This document shows positions 48,523-56,550 of a DNA stretch of 64,000 nt, piece by piece. Position 1 is the first letter of the stretch. Each line of letters starts with the position of its first letter. The notes under the pieces are model-generated. The model searched no databases, was not told where the DNA came from, and worked only from the letters and a program-made list of their open reading frames with translations. The position numbers were made by a program, and so were the translations under genes. Source of the DNA: UBA5972 sp964637875 (GTDB taxonomy: Bacteria > Pseudomonadota > Alphaproteobacteria > Rhodobacterales > Rhodobacteraceae); assembly GCA_964637875.1 (NCBI GenBank), contig CAZWXK010000009.1, positions 1-64,000 of the forward strand. The letters run 5' to 3'.

Positions 48523-49857
48523 TCAAGCGCGCCCACCCCCCTGCCCGCGCGCGCGTCGGGCCCTCAACCTGACGAAATAATCGAGCCTTTTCTTGAGCTC
48601 GCGTTCATGGCCGCGCTCGGGAGGGACATAATAGACCCCCCGCGCCATCCCTTCGGGAAAATAGTTCTGCCCGGAAAAGCCGTCTTCGGCATCATGGTCA
48701 TAGACGTAGCCCGCGCCATAGCCCTGTTCCTTCATCAGGTCGGTCGGCGCATTCAGAATATGCCGTGGTGGCGGCTCTGAACCCGACTGCCGGGCAGCGG
48801 CCATGGCCGCCTTGTAGGCGCCATAGGCCGCGTTCGATTTGGGGGCCAGGGCCAGATAGATGACCGCCTGTGCCAGCGCCAGCTCTCCCTCGGGGCTGCC
48901 GAGGCGCTCATATACCTCCCAGGCATGCAGGCACAACGCCTGGGCGCCGGGATCGGCCAGACCGATATCCTCGATCGCCATGCGGGTGATGCGGCGCGCC
49001 AGGTAACGGGGATCCTCGCCACCCTGCAACATGCGGGCCAGCCAATAGAGCGCCGCATCGGGATCTGACCCGCGCACCGATTTGTGCAGTGCCGAAATCA
49101 GGTTGAAATGTTCATCGCCGGACTTGTCGTATTTCAGTGCCCGGCGCGACAGTCGCAAGGCCAGTTCGTCTGGCGTCAGGGGGTGTTCCGGTTTCCACGT
49201 CAGGACCTGTTCAAGCAGGTTCAACAAGGCGCGCCCATCGCCATCGGCCATTTCCAGCAGCTGGTCACGAGCAGGTCCCGTAACCGGAATTGCCCTGCCC
49301 ATTTCCGCCTCGGCCCGTTGGGCCAGCAGTTCCAGTTCGCTCGGCGTCAGCCGCTCAAGCACCATGACCTGGGCTCGCGACAGGAGCGCGGCGTTCAGCT
49401 CGAATGACGGGTTTTCGGTCGTGGCGCCGACCAGAACTATAGTCCCGTCCTCCATATGGGGCAGAAACCCGTCCTGCTGGGCCTTGTTGAAACGGTGGAT
49501 CTCGTCCACGAACAACAACGTGCCCTTTCCGTTCTGGCGTCGCAGCCGCGCCGCCTCGAACACCTTGCGCAGCTCGGGCACGCCGGTAAAGATCGCGCTG
49601 ATCTGAACAAAGGCCAGACCGGTTTCATCGGCCAGAAGGCGGGCAATCGTCGTCTTGCCAACCCCCGGCGGCCCCCAGAAGATGATATTTGACAGCGCCC
49701 TTGTCGCCAGCATTGACGCCAGCGGCCCACCGGGACCCAGGATATGTTGCTGGCCGATCACCTCGGACAGGCTGCGTGGACGCAACCGGTCGGCAAGCGG
49801 GCGGTGGGCGCCGCTGTCATCGCCCTTCCCCGCCGGTGGATCAAATAGATCCGGCAT
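48523..49857 (-). CDS. rarA: Replication-associated recombination protein RarA (MgsA)
   Basis: AAA+ ATPase of the clamp-loader/RuvB-like group acting at stalled replication forks. The 444-residue protein has LADRLRPRSLSEVIGQQHILG (21-41), Walker A GPPGVGKTT (62-70), Walker B FVDEIHRFNKAQQD and sensor 1 GATTENPSF; the C-terminal tetramerisation region includes SDPDAALYWLARMLQGGEDP. Its start abuts the stop of the upstream Deg protease gene. Confidence 0.95.
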   Translation of the reverse strand: MPDLFDPPAGKGDDSGAHRPLADRLRPRSLSEVIGQQHILGPGGPLASMLATRALSNIIFWGPPGVGKTTIARLLADETGLAFVQISAIFTGVPELRKVFEAARLRRQNGKGTLLFVDEIHRFNKAQQDGFLPHMEDGTIVLVGATTENPSFELNAALLSRAQVMVLERLTPSELELLAQRAEAEMGRAIPVTGPARDQLLEMADGDGRALLNLLEQVLTWKPEHPLTPDELALRLSRRALKYDKSGDEHFNLISALHKSVRGSDPDAALYWLARMLQGGEDPRYLARRITRMAIEDIGLADPGAQALCLHAWEVYERLGSPEGELALAQAVIYLALAPKSNAAYGAYKAAMAAARQSGSEPPPRHILNAPTDLMKEQGYGAGYVYDHDAEDGFSGQNYFPEGMARGVYYVPPERGHERELKKRLDYFVRLRARRARGQGGGRA

Positions 49858-51243
49858 TCAACCCCTCAGCCGCATTGTCAGAAGCTGTCCCTTGCGCAGG
49901 ATGGTGATGGTCCAGACACCAACCCGCATTCGCGCCGCGCGACGCAGATCGGCAGGCGCCTTGATGCGCAGCCCGTTGACCTCTTTCACGATATCGCCTC
50001 GGCGAAAGCCGATATTGGCGGCAATCCCGCGCGCTGAAACCACGATGACACCGCTTGCCGTCATCGGAAGCCCCATTTCCGAAATGACCGCCGGATTGAT
50101 CCGGGCGATTGTCAGCCCGGCAAGAGGGCTCTGACCCGCAATCAGGGTCTGGTTGCGCGGCGGCTGATCGGGCGCCTGTGTCATGCGCACAACTGCCGTC
50201 TGTTTCTTGCCGTTTCGGAAAAAGGTGATCGTGATCTTGGCGCCCACACCGGCAACCGACATGTGATACAGCAGCTCGGCCGGCCCGTTTACCGGCTGAC
50301 CGTTGAACCCGATGATGATGTCGCCTTGCCGGAGGCCTGCCTTTGCAAAGGGGCTCTGGGGGTGCATTTGCACGACAACCATGCCTTCGGGACGATCGAG
50401 GTTCAGCCCCTCGGCAAGGGTGCTGTCAACCATCTGCCCGATCAACCCGGCCCAGGGGCGGATGAACGTCTTGTTGCCCGCCTTGGCCTGCTTGAGGAAG
50501 GCCGCGACAAGATCGGCGGGAATCGCAAATCCGATTCCGTTCGAACCCCCAGATCGCGTAAGGATCGACGTATTGATCCCTACAAGTGCGCCCGTCATGT
50601 CAACGAGCGCCCCGCCCGAGTTGCCGGGGTTGATGGGGGCATCTGTCTGGATGAAATAGGCGCGCGTGTTGCCCACCGCCCCGCCCGAACGCGCAAGCCC
50701 CGAGATGATGCCGCTGGAAACCGTCTGCCCCACGCCAAAGGGGTTGCCGATGGCCAGCACCAGATCGCCCACCTCGATTTCGGACGACGGCCTGAGCCTG
50801 AGCGTGGGCAGGTTGCGGGCGCCGATCAGCTTGAGCACCGCCAGATCCGCAGTCTTGTCGGCCAACAGGACCCTGGCGTCGAATTCCCGCCGGTCGTTCA
50901 ACGCCACCCTGATCTGGGTCGCCTCGCCCACAACATGATAGTTGGAGACCACCAGCCCGTCAGGCGACAGGATCACTCCCGAACCCAGAGACTGCTGCAC
51001 CCGCGGCACGGGGCGACCGAAATTTCGGAAAAACTCGGAAAAGAAGGGATCATTGGCAAAGGGGCTGGGCTGAGACGCGATGATTCGCTTGGCATAGATG
51101 TTCACGACCGCAGGCGCGGATTTGTGTACCACCGGCGCAAAGCTGAGGGTGACTTCCGCCCTCGACGCCGGCACTTTGGCCAATGCCGGTGATGACGTGA
51201 CAAAAGAAAGGCCGATGACAACGGCAATCAGAAACCTTTTCAT
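49858..51243 (-). CDS. DegP/DegQ-like periplasmic serine protease with two PDZ domains
   Basis: A 461-residue HtrA-family protein. A Sec signal (1-22, cleavage after ALA) leads to the trypsin-like domain with catalytic His103 (SNYHVV), Asp133 (KTADLAVLK) and Ser209 (NPGNSGGAL). PDZ1 lies near 265-355 and PDZ2 near 380-461. All catalytic residues are present. It handles misfolded envelope proteins. The start at 51243 puts the signal peptide first; longer readings are spurious. Confidence 0.93.
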   Translation of the reverse strand: MKRFLIAVVIGLSFVTSSPALAKVPASRAEVTLSFAPVVHKSAPAVVNIYAKRIIASQPSPFANDPFFSEFFRNFGRPVPRVQQSLGSGVILSPDGLVVSNYHVVGEATQIRVALNDRREFDARVLLADKTADLAVLKLIGARNLPTLRLRPSSEIEVGDLVLAIGNPFGVGQTVSSGIISGLARSGGAVGNTRAYFIQTDAPINPGNSGGALVDMTGALVGINTSILTRSGGSNGIGFAIPADLVAAFLKQAKAGNKTFIRPWAGLIGQMVDSTLAEGLNLDRPEGMVVVQMHPQSPFAKAGLRQGDIIIGFNGQPVNGPAELLYHMSVAGVGAKITITFFRNGKKQTAVVRMTQAPDQPPRNQTLIAGQSPLAGLTIARINPAVISEMGLPMTASGVIVVSARGIAANIGFRRGDIVKEVNGLRIKAPADLRRAARMRVGVWTITILRKGQLLTMRLRG

Positions 51244-51405
51244 GGCTACCCTCACAGCAAGATTGGCCGGACGCCGCAGAATATGATCTGCCCACGGGGA
51301 AATACAACCGCTCAATCGGCCGCGCCGGCCGGTCAGGGGGCGGCTGCGCGGATGTTGGCCAATTCCTGGTGACACGGCCCGGCGCGGCAAGACGGGCCAC
51401 GGCAA

Positions 51406-51437
51406 GGGGCACCTTCCTCTTGCGAGGAAGGCGCCCC
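51406..51437 (-). terminator. Terminator downstream of luxI
   Basis: GGGGC/GCCCC and CCTTCCTC/GAGGAAGG with one A-C mismatch between them and a TTGC loop, giving a 13-bp stem. It lies 70 bp beyond the luxI stop and before the Deg protease promoter region. Confidence 0.65.
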
Positions 51438-51506
51438 GACCGGTTATCCGACATGCAGACACGACCGCCAAGGTTGCGCGTCACTCAGCCCGTCGACGAT
51501 ATCGCC

Positions 51507-52094
51507 TCAGTGCAAGGTACCGGCAAGGTTCATCATCGCCACTTGCGAGGTCGAGCCATCGATTTCCATCTTGGGTCCTGCTTCCTCGGCATCCAGGCCA
51601 AGGCGCGCGATCCAGCGCGACCATACGGCCGGGACAAGACCCAGGATTTGCGTTGCCCCCAGGGTACGGGCAGCACTGATCATTTCGCCCATCAGATTGG
51701 CCTGAACACGCATCCGCTTGTTTGCGGGGACGGATTGTGAAACGAAAACCCGCGACGACTCCCAGATATGGGGTGCCACGGGTGCCTCGAAATACAGCAG
51801 GTTCCGGGGAATCGACTCGAGCAAACCACGCTGCGCGTCACGAATCATGTAGGTATATATGCCGCAGCGCGCTGTCGTGGGGGTCAGACGGATACCGGCC
51901 AACACCTCGCCGAACTCATGCACCGCTATCCAGCGACTGGCCGGGGTATCGTACTGGTCGTACTCCATCCCGTTGGCCTCGGGCAGGTCCCAGTTGTTGC
52001 GCACGATGAAGGACTCCCTTCGCGCGCGCAGCAGGTTCGCAAACAGCTCACCGTGAACATGCATGTTCTCGAATGATAAGGTGGTAGTTTCCAT
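51507..52094 (-). CDS. luxI: Acyl-homoserine-lactone synthase (LuxI type)
   Basis: Makes the AHL signal from S-adenosylmethionine and an acyl-carrier protein. The 195-residue protein keeps the family's invariant residues: Arg and Phe in RRESF (25-29), Trp35, the acidic EYDQYD (44-49), Arg69, and Glu112/Arg115 in WESSRVFV. The ATG at 52094 has GGAGG 5 nt upstream, so the longer reading from 52127 is rejected. It lies 54 bp downstream of luxR on the same strand. The acyl chain cannot be predicted reliably. Confidence 0.92.
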   Translation of the reverse strand: METTTLSFENMHVHGELFANLLRARRESFIVRNNWDLPEANGMEYDQYDTPASRWIAVHEFGEVLAGIRLTPTTARCGIYTYMIRDAQRGLLESIPRNLLYFEAPVAPHIWESSRVFVSQSVPANKRMRVQANLMGEMISAARTLGATQILGLVPAVWSRWIARLGLDAEEAGPKMEIDGSTSQVAMMNLAGTLH

Positions 52095-52148
52095 GGTAGC
52101 CTCCAGCTTGGTTGAAAAAACTATCACCCTGCTGGTGGGAATACCCGT

Positions 52149-52760
52149 TCATAGCAGCCTGTAATCCTTGGCGCGCTGAATCGCTTCTGCCGTCGTTCGT
52201 GCCAGAAGTCGGCTTCGTGCCGAATTCAGTCTGGCTTTCAGCGCGCTTTCGGATATCCCAAGTTTCGCTGCAGCAGCGGCGTGGCGATGGCCATCTGCGA
52301 TCAGCTGCAGGGCTTGTTTCTGAGCATTGGTCAAACTTCCCGGAGGTTCCGTCACCTCGTGCAGGGTTTCGACCAGTTCTGCGATCCTCCTGATTTCCTC
52401 GTCGTTGAACTCGCGGTCGCTGCGGGCACAACCCACAATCGACCTTGACGACAACGGGCCCAGTGCCACCACCACACCGTATTTCAACCCGTAACTCGCC
52501 GCTTTATCCATGATGCCGAAAGGGTCGGGCAGGTCGATGTCGCTCCACCGTGACGCACCCTCCCTGGCGAAACCCCAGGCGATCATCGGATCGCGCAGGG
52601 CAAAACCCTGTTCCGTGTAATAATCCAACCACTTGGAATCATATGTCTGGAATTGCAGCAGGGGCCCGGCGAACCGGATATGCATGCCCGCGACATAACC
52701 TGCGGGGGCCAGGGCCCCCAGTTGGAAAAGGATTCGTTCTAGTACTGTATTTTCAGACAT
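52149..52760 (-). CDS. luxR: LuxR-type quorum-sensing regulator (short)
   Basis: A 203-residue regulator, shorter than the usual 230-250. The autoinducer-binding domain (about 10-135) has Trp44, Tyr48, Asp57-Pro58 and Trp72 in the spacing of AHL-binding LuxR proteins; the C-terminal LuxR helix-turn-helix (about 141-203) reads LTNAQKQALQLIADGHRHAAAAAKLGISESALKARL. Placed directly before luxI, it is the probable cognate receptor. The length difference is mainly in the N-terminal part, so ligand binding should be tested rather than assumed. Confidence 0.88.
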   Translation of the reverse strand: MSENTVLERILFQLGALAPAGYVAGMHIRFAGPLLQFQTYDSKWLDYYTEQGFALRDPMIAWGFAREGASRWSDIDLPDPFGIMDKAASYGLKYGVVVALGPLSSRSIVGCARSDREFNDEEIRRIAELVETLHEVTEPPGSLTNAQKQALQLIADGHRHAAAAAKLGISESALKARLNSARSRLLARTTAEAIQRAKDYRLL

Positions 52761-52773
52761 GTCTTTTTAGACA

Positions 52774-52796
52774 AGTTGAGAAAAATCAAGTCAACT
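52774..52796. promoter_or_regulatory. Inverted repeat AGTTGA-N11-TCAACT upstream of luxR
   Basis: Perfect 6-bp arms in an AT-rich segment 14 bp before the luxR start codon. Overall length (23 bp) is near that of a lux box, but it does not match the classical ACCTG-type consensus. It may be an operator for LuxR itself or another factor. Confidence 0.35.
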
Positions 52797-52998
52797 GTAA
52801 ACTCGCGATTGTAACCAATTCGTTGTGTAACCCGTTAAGTAGGGCGCGGCTGTTCGCCCTTGGGTTGTTCGACCGCGTAGCGTTTGGACATGCCGGACAG
52901 GTATTGTCCAAGTTTCGCCCAAGAGAGAATCGCCGCCTTCACCGCGTCCCAACCGGTTGACCCTGGAACAGACATTTCGTGGAGCATCGCCCGAAAGG

Positions 52999-53030
52999 CA
53001 GAACCCCGCAGAGCAATCTGCGGGGTTCTG
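52999..53030 (-). terminator. 14-bp hairpin, probable terminator of the ribosomal operon
   Basis: CAGAACCCCGCAGA (52999-53012) and TCTGCGGGGTTCTG (53017-53030), a perfect 14-bp stem with a 4-nt loop (GCAA on the plus strand). It is about 190 bp beyond the rplQ stop and far stronger than any other fold nearby. On the minus strand it is followed by CCTTTCGG. Confidence 0.65.
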
Positions 53031-53163
53031 TACATCTGATTGCGATCCGTCGGCATGGCCCCGTTGCGGGCATCCCATGATTGCCGGCGAATGCGCATGT
53101 CGCATATGATCGAATTTAACGCGGCGCGCAACACAGGGCACGAGACCACCCGGGCGGCCTCAT

Positions 53164-53188
53164 GCCCGGGCCGCGGTGCGACCCGGGC
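53164..53188 (-). terminator. Hairpin 30 bp after rplQ
   Basis: GCCCGGG/CCCGGGC 7-bp stem with an 11-nt loop, beginning about 30 bp beyond the rplQ stop. No T-run. It may be a first, partial terminator. Confidence 0.4.
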
Positions 53189-53216
53189 AAAGCAAACGGG
53201 TCAAACGCGACCTGTT

Positions 53217-53627
53217 TTATTCCTCGGCCTCGGCCAGGCGCGCCTTGTCGGCCGCGCCCTTGGCCTCGGGGTCGCGATCGACAAGTTCGATGATCGCCAT
53301 CGGGGCCATGTCGCCATATCGGAAACCGGCCTTCAGAACGCGGACATAACCACCCTGACGGTCCTTGTAGCGGGGACCGAGTACCTCGAACAGCTTGGCA
53401 ACGTGCTTGTCCTGCTTGAGGCGCGCTGCGGCCTGGCGGCGTGCGTGCAGATCGCCCCGCTTGCCCAGCGTGATCAGTTTCTCGATGACCCTGCGCAGTT
53501 CCTTGGCCTTGGGCAGGGTGGTCTTGATCTGCTCATGCTCGATGAGCGAGCCGGCCATGTTTGCGAACAACGCCTTGCGGTGCTCGTGGGTTCGGTTGAG
53601 GCGACGATAGCCTTTCTTGTGACGCAT
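53217..53627 (-). CDS. rplQ: 50S ribosomal protein L17
   Basis: Large-subunit protein near the exit tunnel, 136 residues. MRHKKGYRRLNRTHEHRKALFANMA is the L17 signature start; TTLPKAKELRRVIEKLITLGKRGD follows. The last about 20 residues are an acidic/Ala tail. It is the last gene of the alpha operon, after rpoA. Confidence 0.97.
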   Translation of the reverse strand: MRHKKGYRRLNRTHEHRKALFANMAGSLIEHEQIKTTLPKAKELRRVIEKLITLGKRGDLHARRQAAARLKQDKHVAKLFEVLGPRYKDRQGGYVRVLKAGFRYGDMAPMAIIELVDRDPEAKGAADKARLAEAEE

Positions 53628-53760
53628 GATTTAGCTCCTTGATTATGCTTTGTCCGGCAGCCCCTGCGTTGGGGGCCGCTCACCTTGGGGCATCGGTGCC
53701 CTCTCGTTCCCCGCGATTGCGGGCATTTATGCGGCCCCGGGCTCCCGGGGCCGCGAAAGA

Positions 53761-54777
53761 TCAGAAATGATCCTCGTATTTCTTGGCCAGTTCCTCGATA
53801 TTGTCGGGCGGCCAGTCGACGATATCCATGCCCAGATGCAGGCCCATCGAAGTCAGCACTTCCTTGATCTCGTTCAGCGACTTGCGGCCAAAGTTCGGCG
53901 TGCGCAACATCTCGGCCTCGGTCTTCTGGATGAGGTCGCCGATATAGACGATATTGTCGTTCTTCAGGCAGTTCGCCGACCGCACCGACAATTCCAGCTC
54001 GTCCACCTTTTTCAGCAGAAGCGGGTTGAAATCGAGGTCGTCCTCTTCCTCGGCCCGGCCGGCGGCCTCGGGCTCTTCGAAGTTGACGAAAATCGACAGC
54101 TGGTCCTGCAGGATACGGGCGGCAAAGGCGATTGCATCCTCGGGCGAGACCGACCCGTCGGTATCGACCTTGAGCGTCAGCTTGTCATAATCCAGCACCT
54201 GCCCCTCGCGCGCGGGCTGAACGTCGTACGACACCTTGCGGATGGGCGAAAAGATGGCATCGATCGGGATCAGTCCGATCGGCGCATCCTCGGGGCGGTT
54301 CTTGTCGGCAGCGACATAGCCCTTGCCGGTTTCAACCGTCAGCTCCATGAACAGCGACGCGCCCTCGTCCAGATGGCAGATGACGTGGTCCTTGTTCAGG
54401 ATTTCGACCCCGTTGGTTTCCGAGATGTCGCCTGCAGTAACGACGCCAGGCCCCTTGGCCGAGATCGACAGGCGCTTGGGCCCCTCGACCTCCATCGAGA
54501 TCGCAATGCCCTTGAGGTTGAGAACGATATCGGTCACGTCCTCGCGCACCCCGGCGACGCTGGAAAACTCGTGCAGAACATTGTCGATCTGCACGCTGGT
54601 GATGGCCGCCCCTTGCAGCGACGACAACAGCACGCGACGCAACGCATTGCCCAGCGTCAGGCCAAAGCCACGTTCGAGGGGTTCGGCCACGACGACAGCC
54701 TGTCGCATCGGATCGGCGCCGGGCTTGATGTCAAGCGCGGTCGGCCGAATGAGTTCCTGCCAATTCTTGTGGATCAT
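53761..54777 (-). CDS. rpoA: RNA polymerase alpha subunit
   Basis: Assembles RNA polymerase and contacts activators and UP elements. The 338-residue protein has the N-terminal dimerisation domain (FERGFGLTLGNALRRVLLSSL at about 32-52) and the C-terminal domain (about 255-325; SANCLKNDNIVYIGDLIQKTEAEML, GRKSLNEIKEVL). Its place between rpsK and rplQ is conserved. Confidence 0.98.
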   Translation of the reverse strand: MIHKNWQELIRPTALDIKPGADPMRQAVVVAEPLERGFGLTLGNALRRVLLSSLQGAAITSVQIDNVLHEFSSVAGVREDVTDIVLNLKGIAISMEVEGPKRLSISAKGPGVVTAGDISETNGVEILNKDHVICHLDEGASLFMELTVETGKGYVAADKNRPEDAPIGLIPIDAIFSPIRKVSYDVQPAREGQVLDYDKLTLKVDTDGSVSPEDAIAFAARILQDQLSIFVNFEEPEAAGRAEEEDDLDFNPLLLKKVDELELSVRSANCLKNDNIVYIGDLIQKTEAEMLRTPNFGRKSLNEIKEVLTSMGLHLGMDIVDWPPDNIEELAKKYEDHF

Positions 54778-54891
54778 GTGTTAGCCTCCATTCCTGTTCA
54801 CCGGCCCGGATCCTTTGGCAGGCGAACTCCCGAGGTTTTCAAAACGGATTCGGACCGCCTCCCGGAAAACGGGGCGGCCCGACAATCAAAA

Positions 54892-55281
54892 TCAGACGCG
54901 GCGGCGTTTGGGCGGGCGGCATCCGTTATGCGGAATGGGCGTCACGTCGCGGATCACCGTGATATTGAAGCCGACGGCAGCCAGGGCGCGCAGCGCACTT
55001 TCGCGGCCCGAACCGGGCCCCTGCACCTCGACTTCCAGCGTCTTGACGCCGTGTTCCTGCGCCTTGCGTCCCGCATCCTCGGCCGCGAGCTGTGCGGCAT
55101 AGGGGGTGGACTTGCGCGATCCCTTGAACCCCACCGTGCCGGCCGATGACCAGGCGATGGCGTTGCCCTGTACGTCCGAAATCAGGATCTTGGTGTTGTT
55201 GAAGGACGAGTTCACATGCGCCACGCCTGTGGCGATGTTCTTGCGTTCCTTGCGCTTGGTACGAGTCTTGTCGCGTGCCAT
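54892..55281 (-). CDS. rpsK: 30S ribosomal protein S11
   Basis: Platform protein of the 30S subunit, 129 residues. GVAHVNSSFNNTKILISDVQGN and GPGSGRESALRALAAVGFNITVIRDVTPIPHNGCRPPKRRRV in segments mark it clearly. It is 15 bp after rpsM and 114 bp before rpoA. Confidence 0.97.
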   Translation of the reverse strand: MARDKTRTKRKERKNIATGVAHVNSSFNNTKILISDVQGNAIAWSSAGTVGFKGSRKSTPYAAQLAAEDAGRKAQEHGVKTLEVEVQGPGSGRESALRALAAVGFNITVIRDVTPIPHNGCRPPKRRRV

Positions 55282-55296
55282 TGTCTGAACCCTCCC

Positions 55297-55665
55297 TTAC
55301 TTCTTCTTGCCGGCGATGGGCCGGGCCGGGCCCTTGCGGGTCCGAGCATTGGTATGAGTTCGCTGACCGCGAACGGGAAGGCCGCGACGATGGCGCAGAC
55401 CGCGATAGCAGCCAAGATCCATCAAGCGCTTGATGTTCATCTGAACCTCGCGACGCAGGTCGCCCTCGACGATGTAATTCGCATCGATATGTTCGCGGAT
55501 TGCCAGAACCTCGGCATCCGACAATTCGTTCACACGGCGCATCTTTTCAATGCCGACAGCGTCACAGATCTGCTCGGCCGAGAGGCGGCCGATGCCGTGA
55601 ATGTAGGTAAGCGCGATATGTACCGGTTTTTGGGCCGGAATGTTAACGCCAGCAATACGTGCCAC
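55297..55665 (-). CDS. rpsM: 30S ribosomal protein S13
   Basis: Head protein contacting the P-site tRNA and the 50S, 122 residues. MARIAGVNIPAQKPV, LTYIHGIGR and RGLPVRGQRTHTNARTRKG are diagnostic. It starts the rpsM-rpsK-rpoA-rplQ group; a 234-bp gap separates it from adk. Confidence 0.97.
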   Translation of the reverse strand: MARIAGVNIPAQKPVHIALTYIHGIGRLSAEQICDAVGIEKMRRVNELSDAEVLAIREHIDANYIVEGDLRREVQMNIKRLMDLGCYRGLRHRRGLPVRGQRTHTNARTRKGPARPIAGKKK

Positions 55666-55843
55666 GTTAGCTCCTAACTTTCATTGCGGTTCCGTAATTC
55701 CAGAACCTTTTTTCACAACCAGAGCCCGGCACCCGGATGGTGTCTGGGCCATGCCCCGGGGTTCCGGGGACTTGAGGAGCGCCCGATTCGGGGCCCAAAC
55801 CCCTTTATATCAAGCGATTCCCGCGTGCGGGATGGTGTCGTTT

Positions 55844-55859
55844 AGGGGCATACGCCCCT
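55844..55859. other. Small hairpin between adk and rpsM
   Basis: AGGGGC-ATAC-GCCCCT, a perfect 6-bp stem, in the 234-bp gap between adk and rpsM. Whether it terminates the adk transcript or lies in an rpsM leader is not clear; there is no T-run. Confidence 0.35.
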
Positions 55860-55899
55860 CACGTCAAGAGGGTATTCGCCACCGCCCGAGCGGCCCCAC

Positions 55900-56550
55900 T
55901 CAAACGCCCTCCAGGGCGGCAGTGATGGCGCCTGCAACCTCGTCAATCGAGCCCAGACCGTTCACCGTGTGCAACAGCCCCTTGGCATAATAATACCCGA
56001 TCAGGGGCGATGTCTTCTTGTAATATTCCAGCAGGCGCTTTTTCAGGCTTTCCTCGTTGTCGTCTGCACGTCGCTTGAAGCTGCGGCCACCGCAGTTTTC
56101 GCATTTCCCGTCGGCCGGGATCGGTTTGGTCAGGTCGTTATAGACTTCTCCGCAACCGGCGCAGGTGGAACGTGCCGTGATGCGCTGCACCAGCGCATCG
56201 TCGTCAACCTCCATCGCAATAACACGATCGAGGGTCTGGCCGATGCGGTCCAGCAGTTCGCCCAGGGCATCGGCCTGTGCCAGGGTCCGGGGAAATCCGT
56301 CAAAGATGAAACCCCCCGGCGCCTTGACGGTGGTCAGCTTTTCCTCGATCAGGCCGATCACGATCTCGTCAGTCACAAGGTCGCCCCGGTCCATGACCTC
56401 GGCCACGCGCTGGCCCATTTCAGTGCCCGAGTTGCGTGCATCGCGCAGCATGTCCCCCGTGGAAAGCTGCACCATGTCGCGGGAATCCACAAGGCGGCGC
56501 GCCTGCGTTCCCTTGCCGGCGCCCGGCGGGCCGAGAAGTATGATATTCAT
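55900..56550 (-). CDS. adk: Adenylate kinase (zinc-type LID)
   Basis: Interconverts ATP, ADP and AMP. The 216-residue long form has GPPGAGKGTQ (7-16), STGDMLR (30-36), FDGFPRTL (83-90) and the LID with four cysteines C130, C133, C150 and C153 (CAGC and CENC), so it binds structural zinc, unlike E. coli Adk. Its ATG overlaps the secY stop (ATGA). Location after secY is conserved in alphaproteobacteria. Confidence 0.97.
   Translation of the reverse strand: MNIILLGPPGAGKGTQARRLVDSRDMVQLSTGDMLRDARNSGTEMGQRVAEVMDRGDLVTDEIVIGLIEEKLTTVKAPGGFIFDGFPRTLAQADALGELLDRIGQTLDRVIAMEVDDDALVQRITARSTCAGCGEVYNDLTKPIPADGKCENCGGRSFKRRADDNEESLKKRLLEYYKKTSPLIGYYYAKGLLHTVNGLGSIDEVAGAITAALEGV

Larger units (their letters stand above)
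52761..53216. other. Region between luxR and rplQ
   Basis: 456 bp without a convincing gene. It contains a lux-type inverted repeat candidate at 52774-52796 in the luxR upstream region and two hairpins (52999-53030 and 53164-53188) that probably end the long ribosomal operon. A 46-residue minus-strand frame at 52835-52975 has ordinary composition but no ribosome-binding site. Confidence 0.55.

Noticed and set aside
52550..52960. 136-residue plus-strand frame overlapping luxR
   Set aside because: Antisense to the luxR 5' half with no domain or ribosome-binding site.
53650..55149. 499-residue open frame antisense to rpoA and rpsK
   Set aside because: Overlaps two certain genes; biased shadow composition only.
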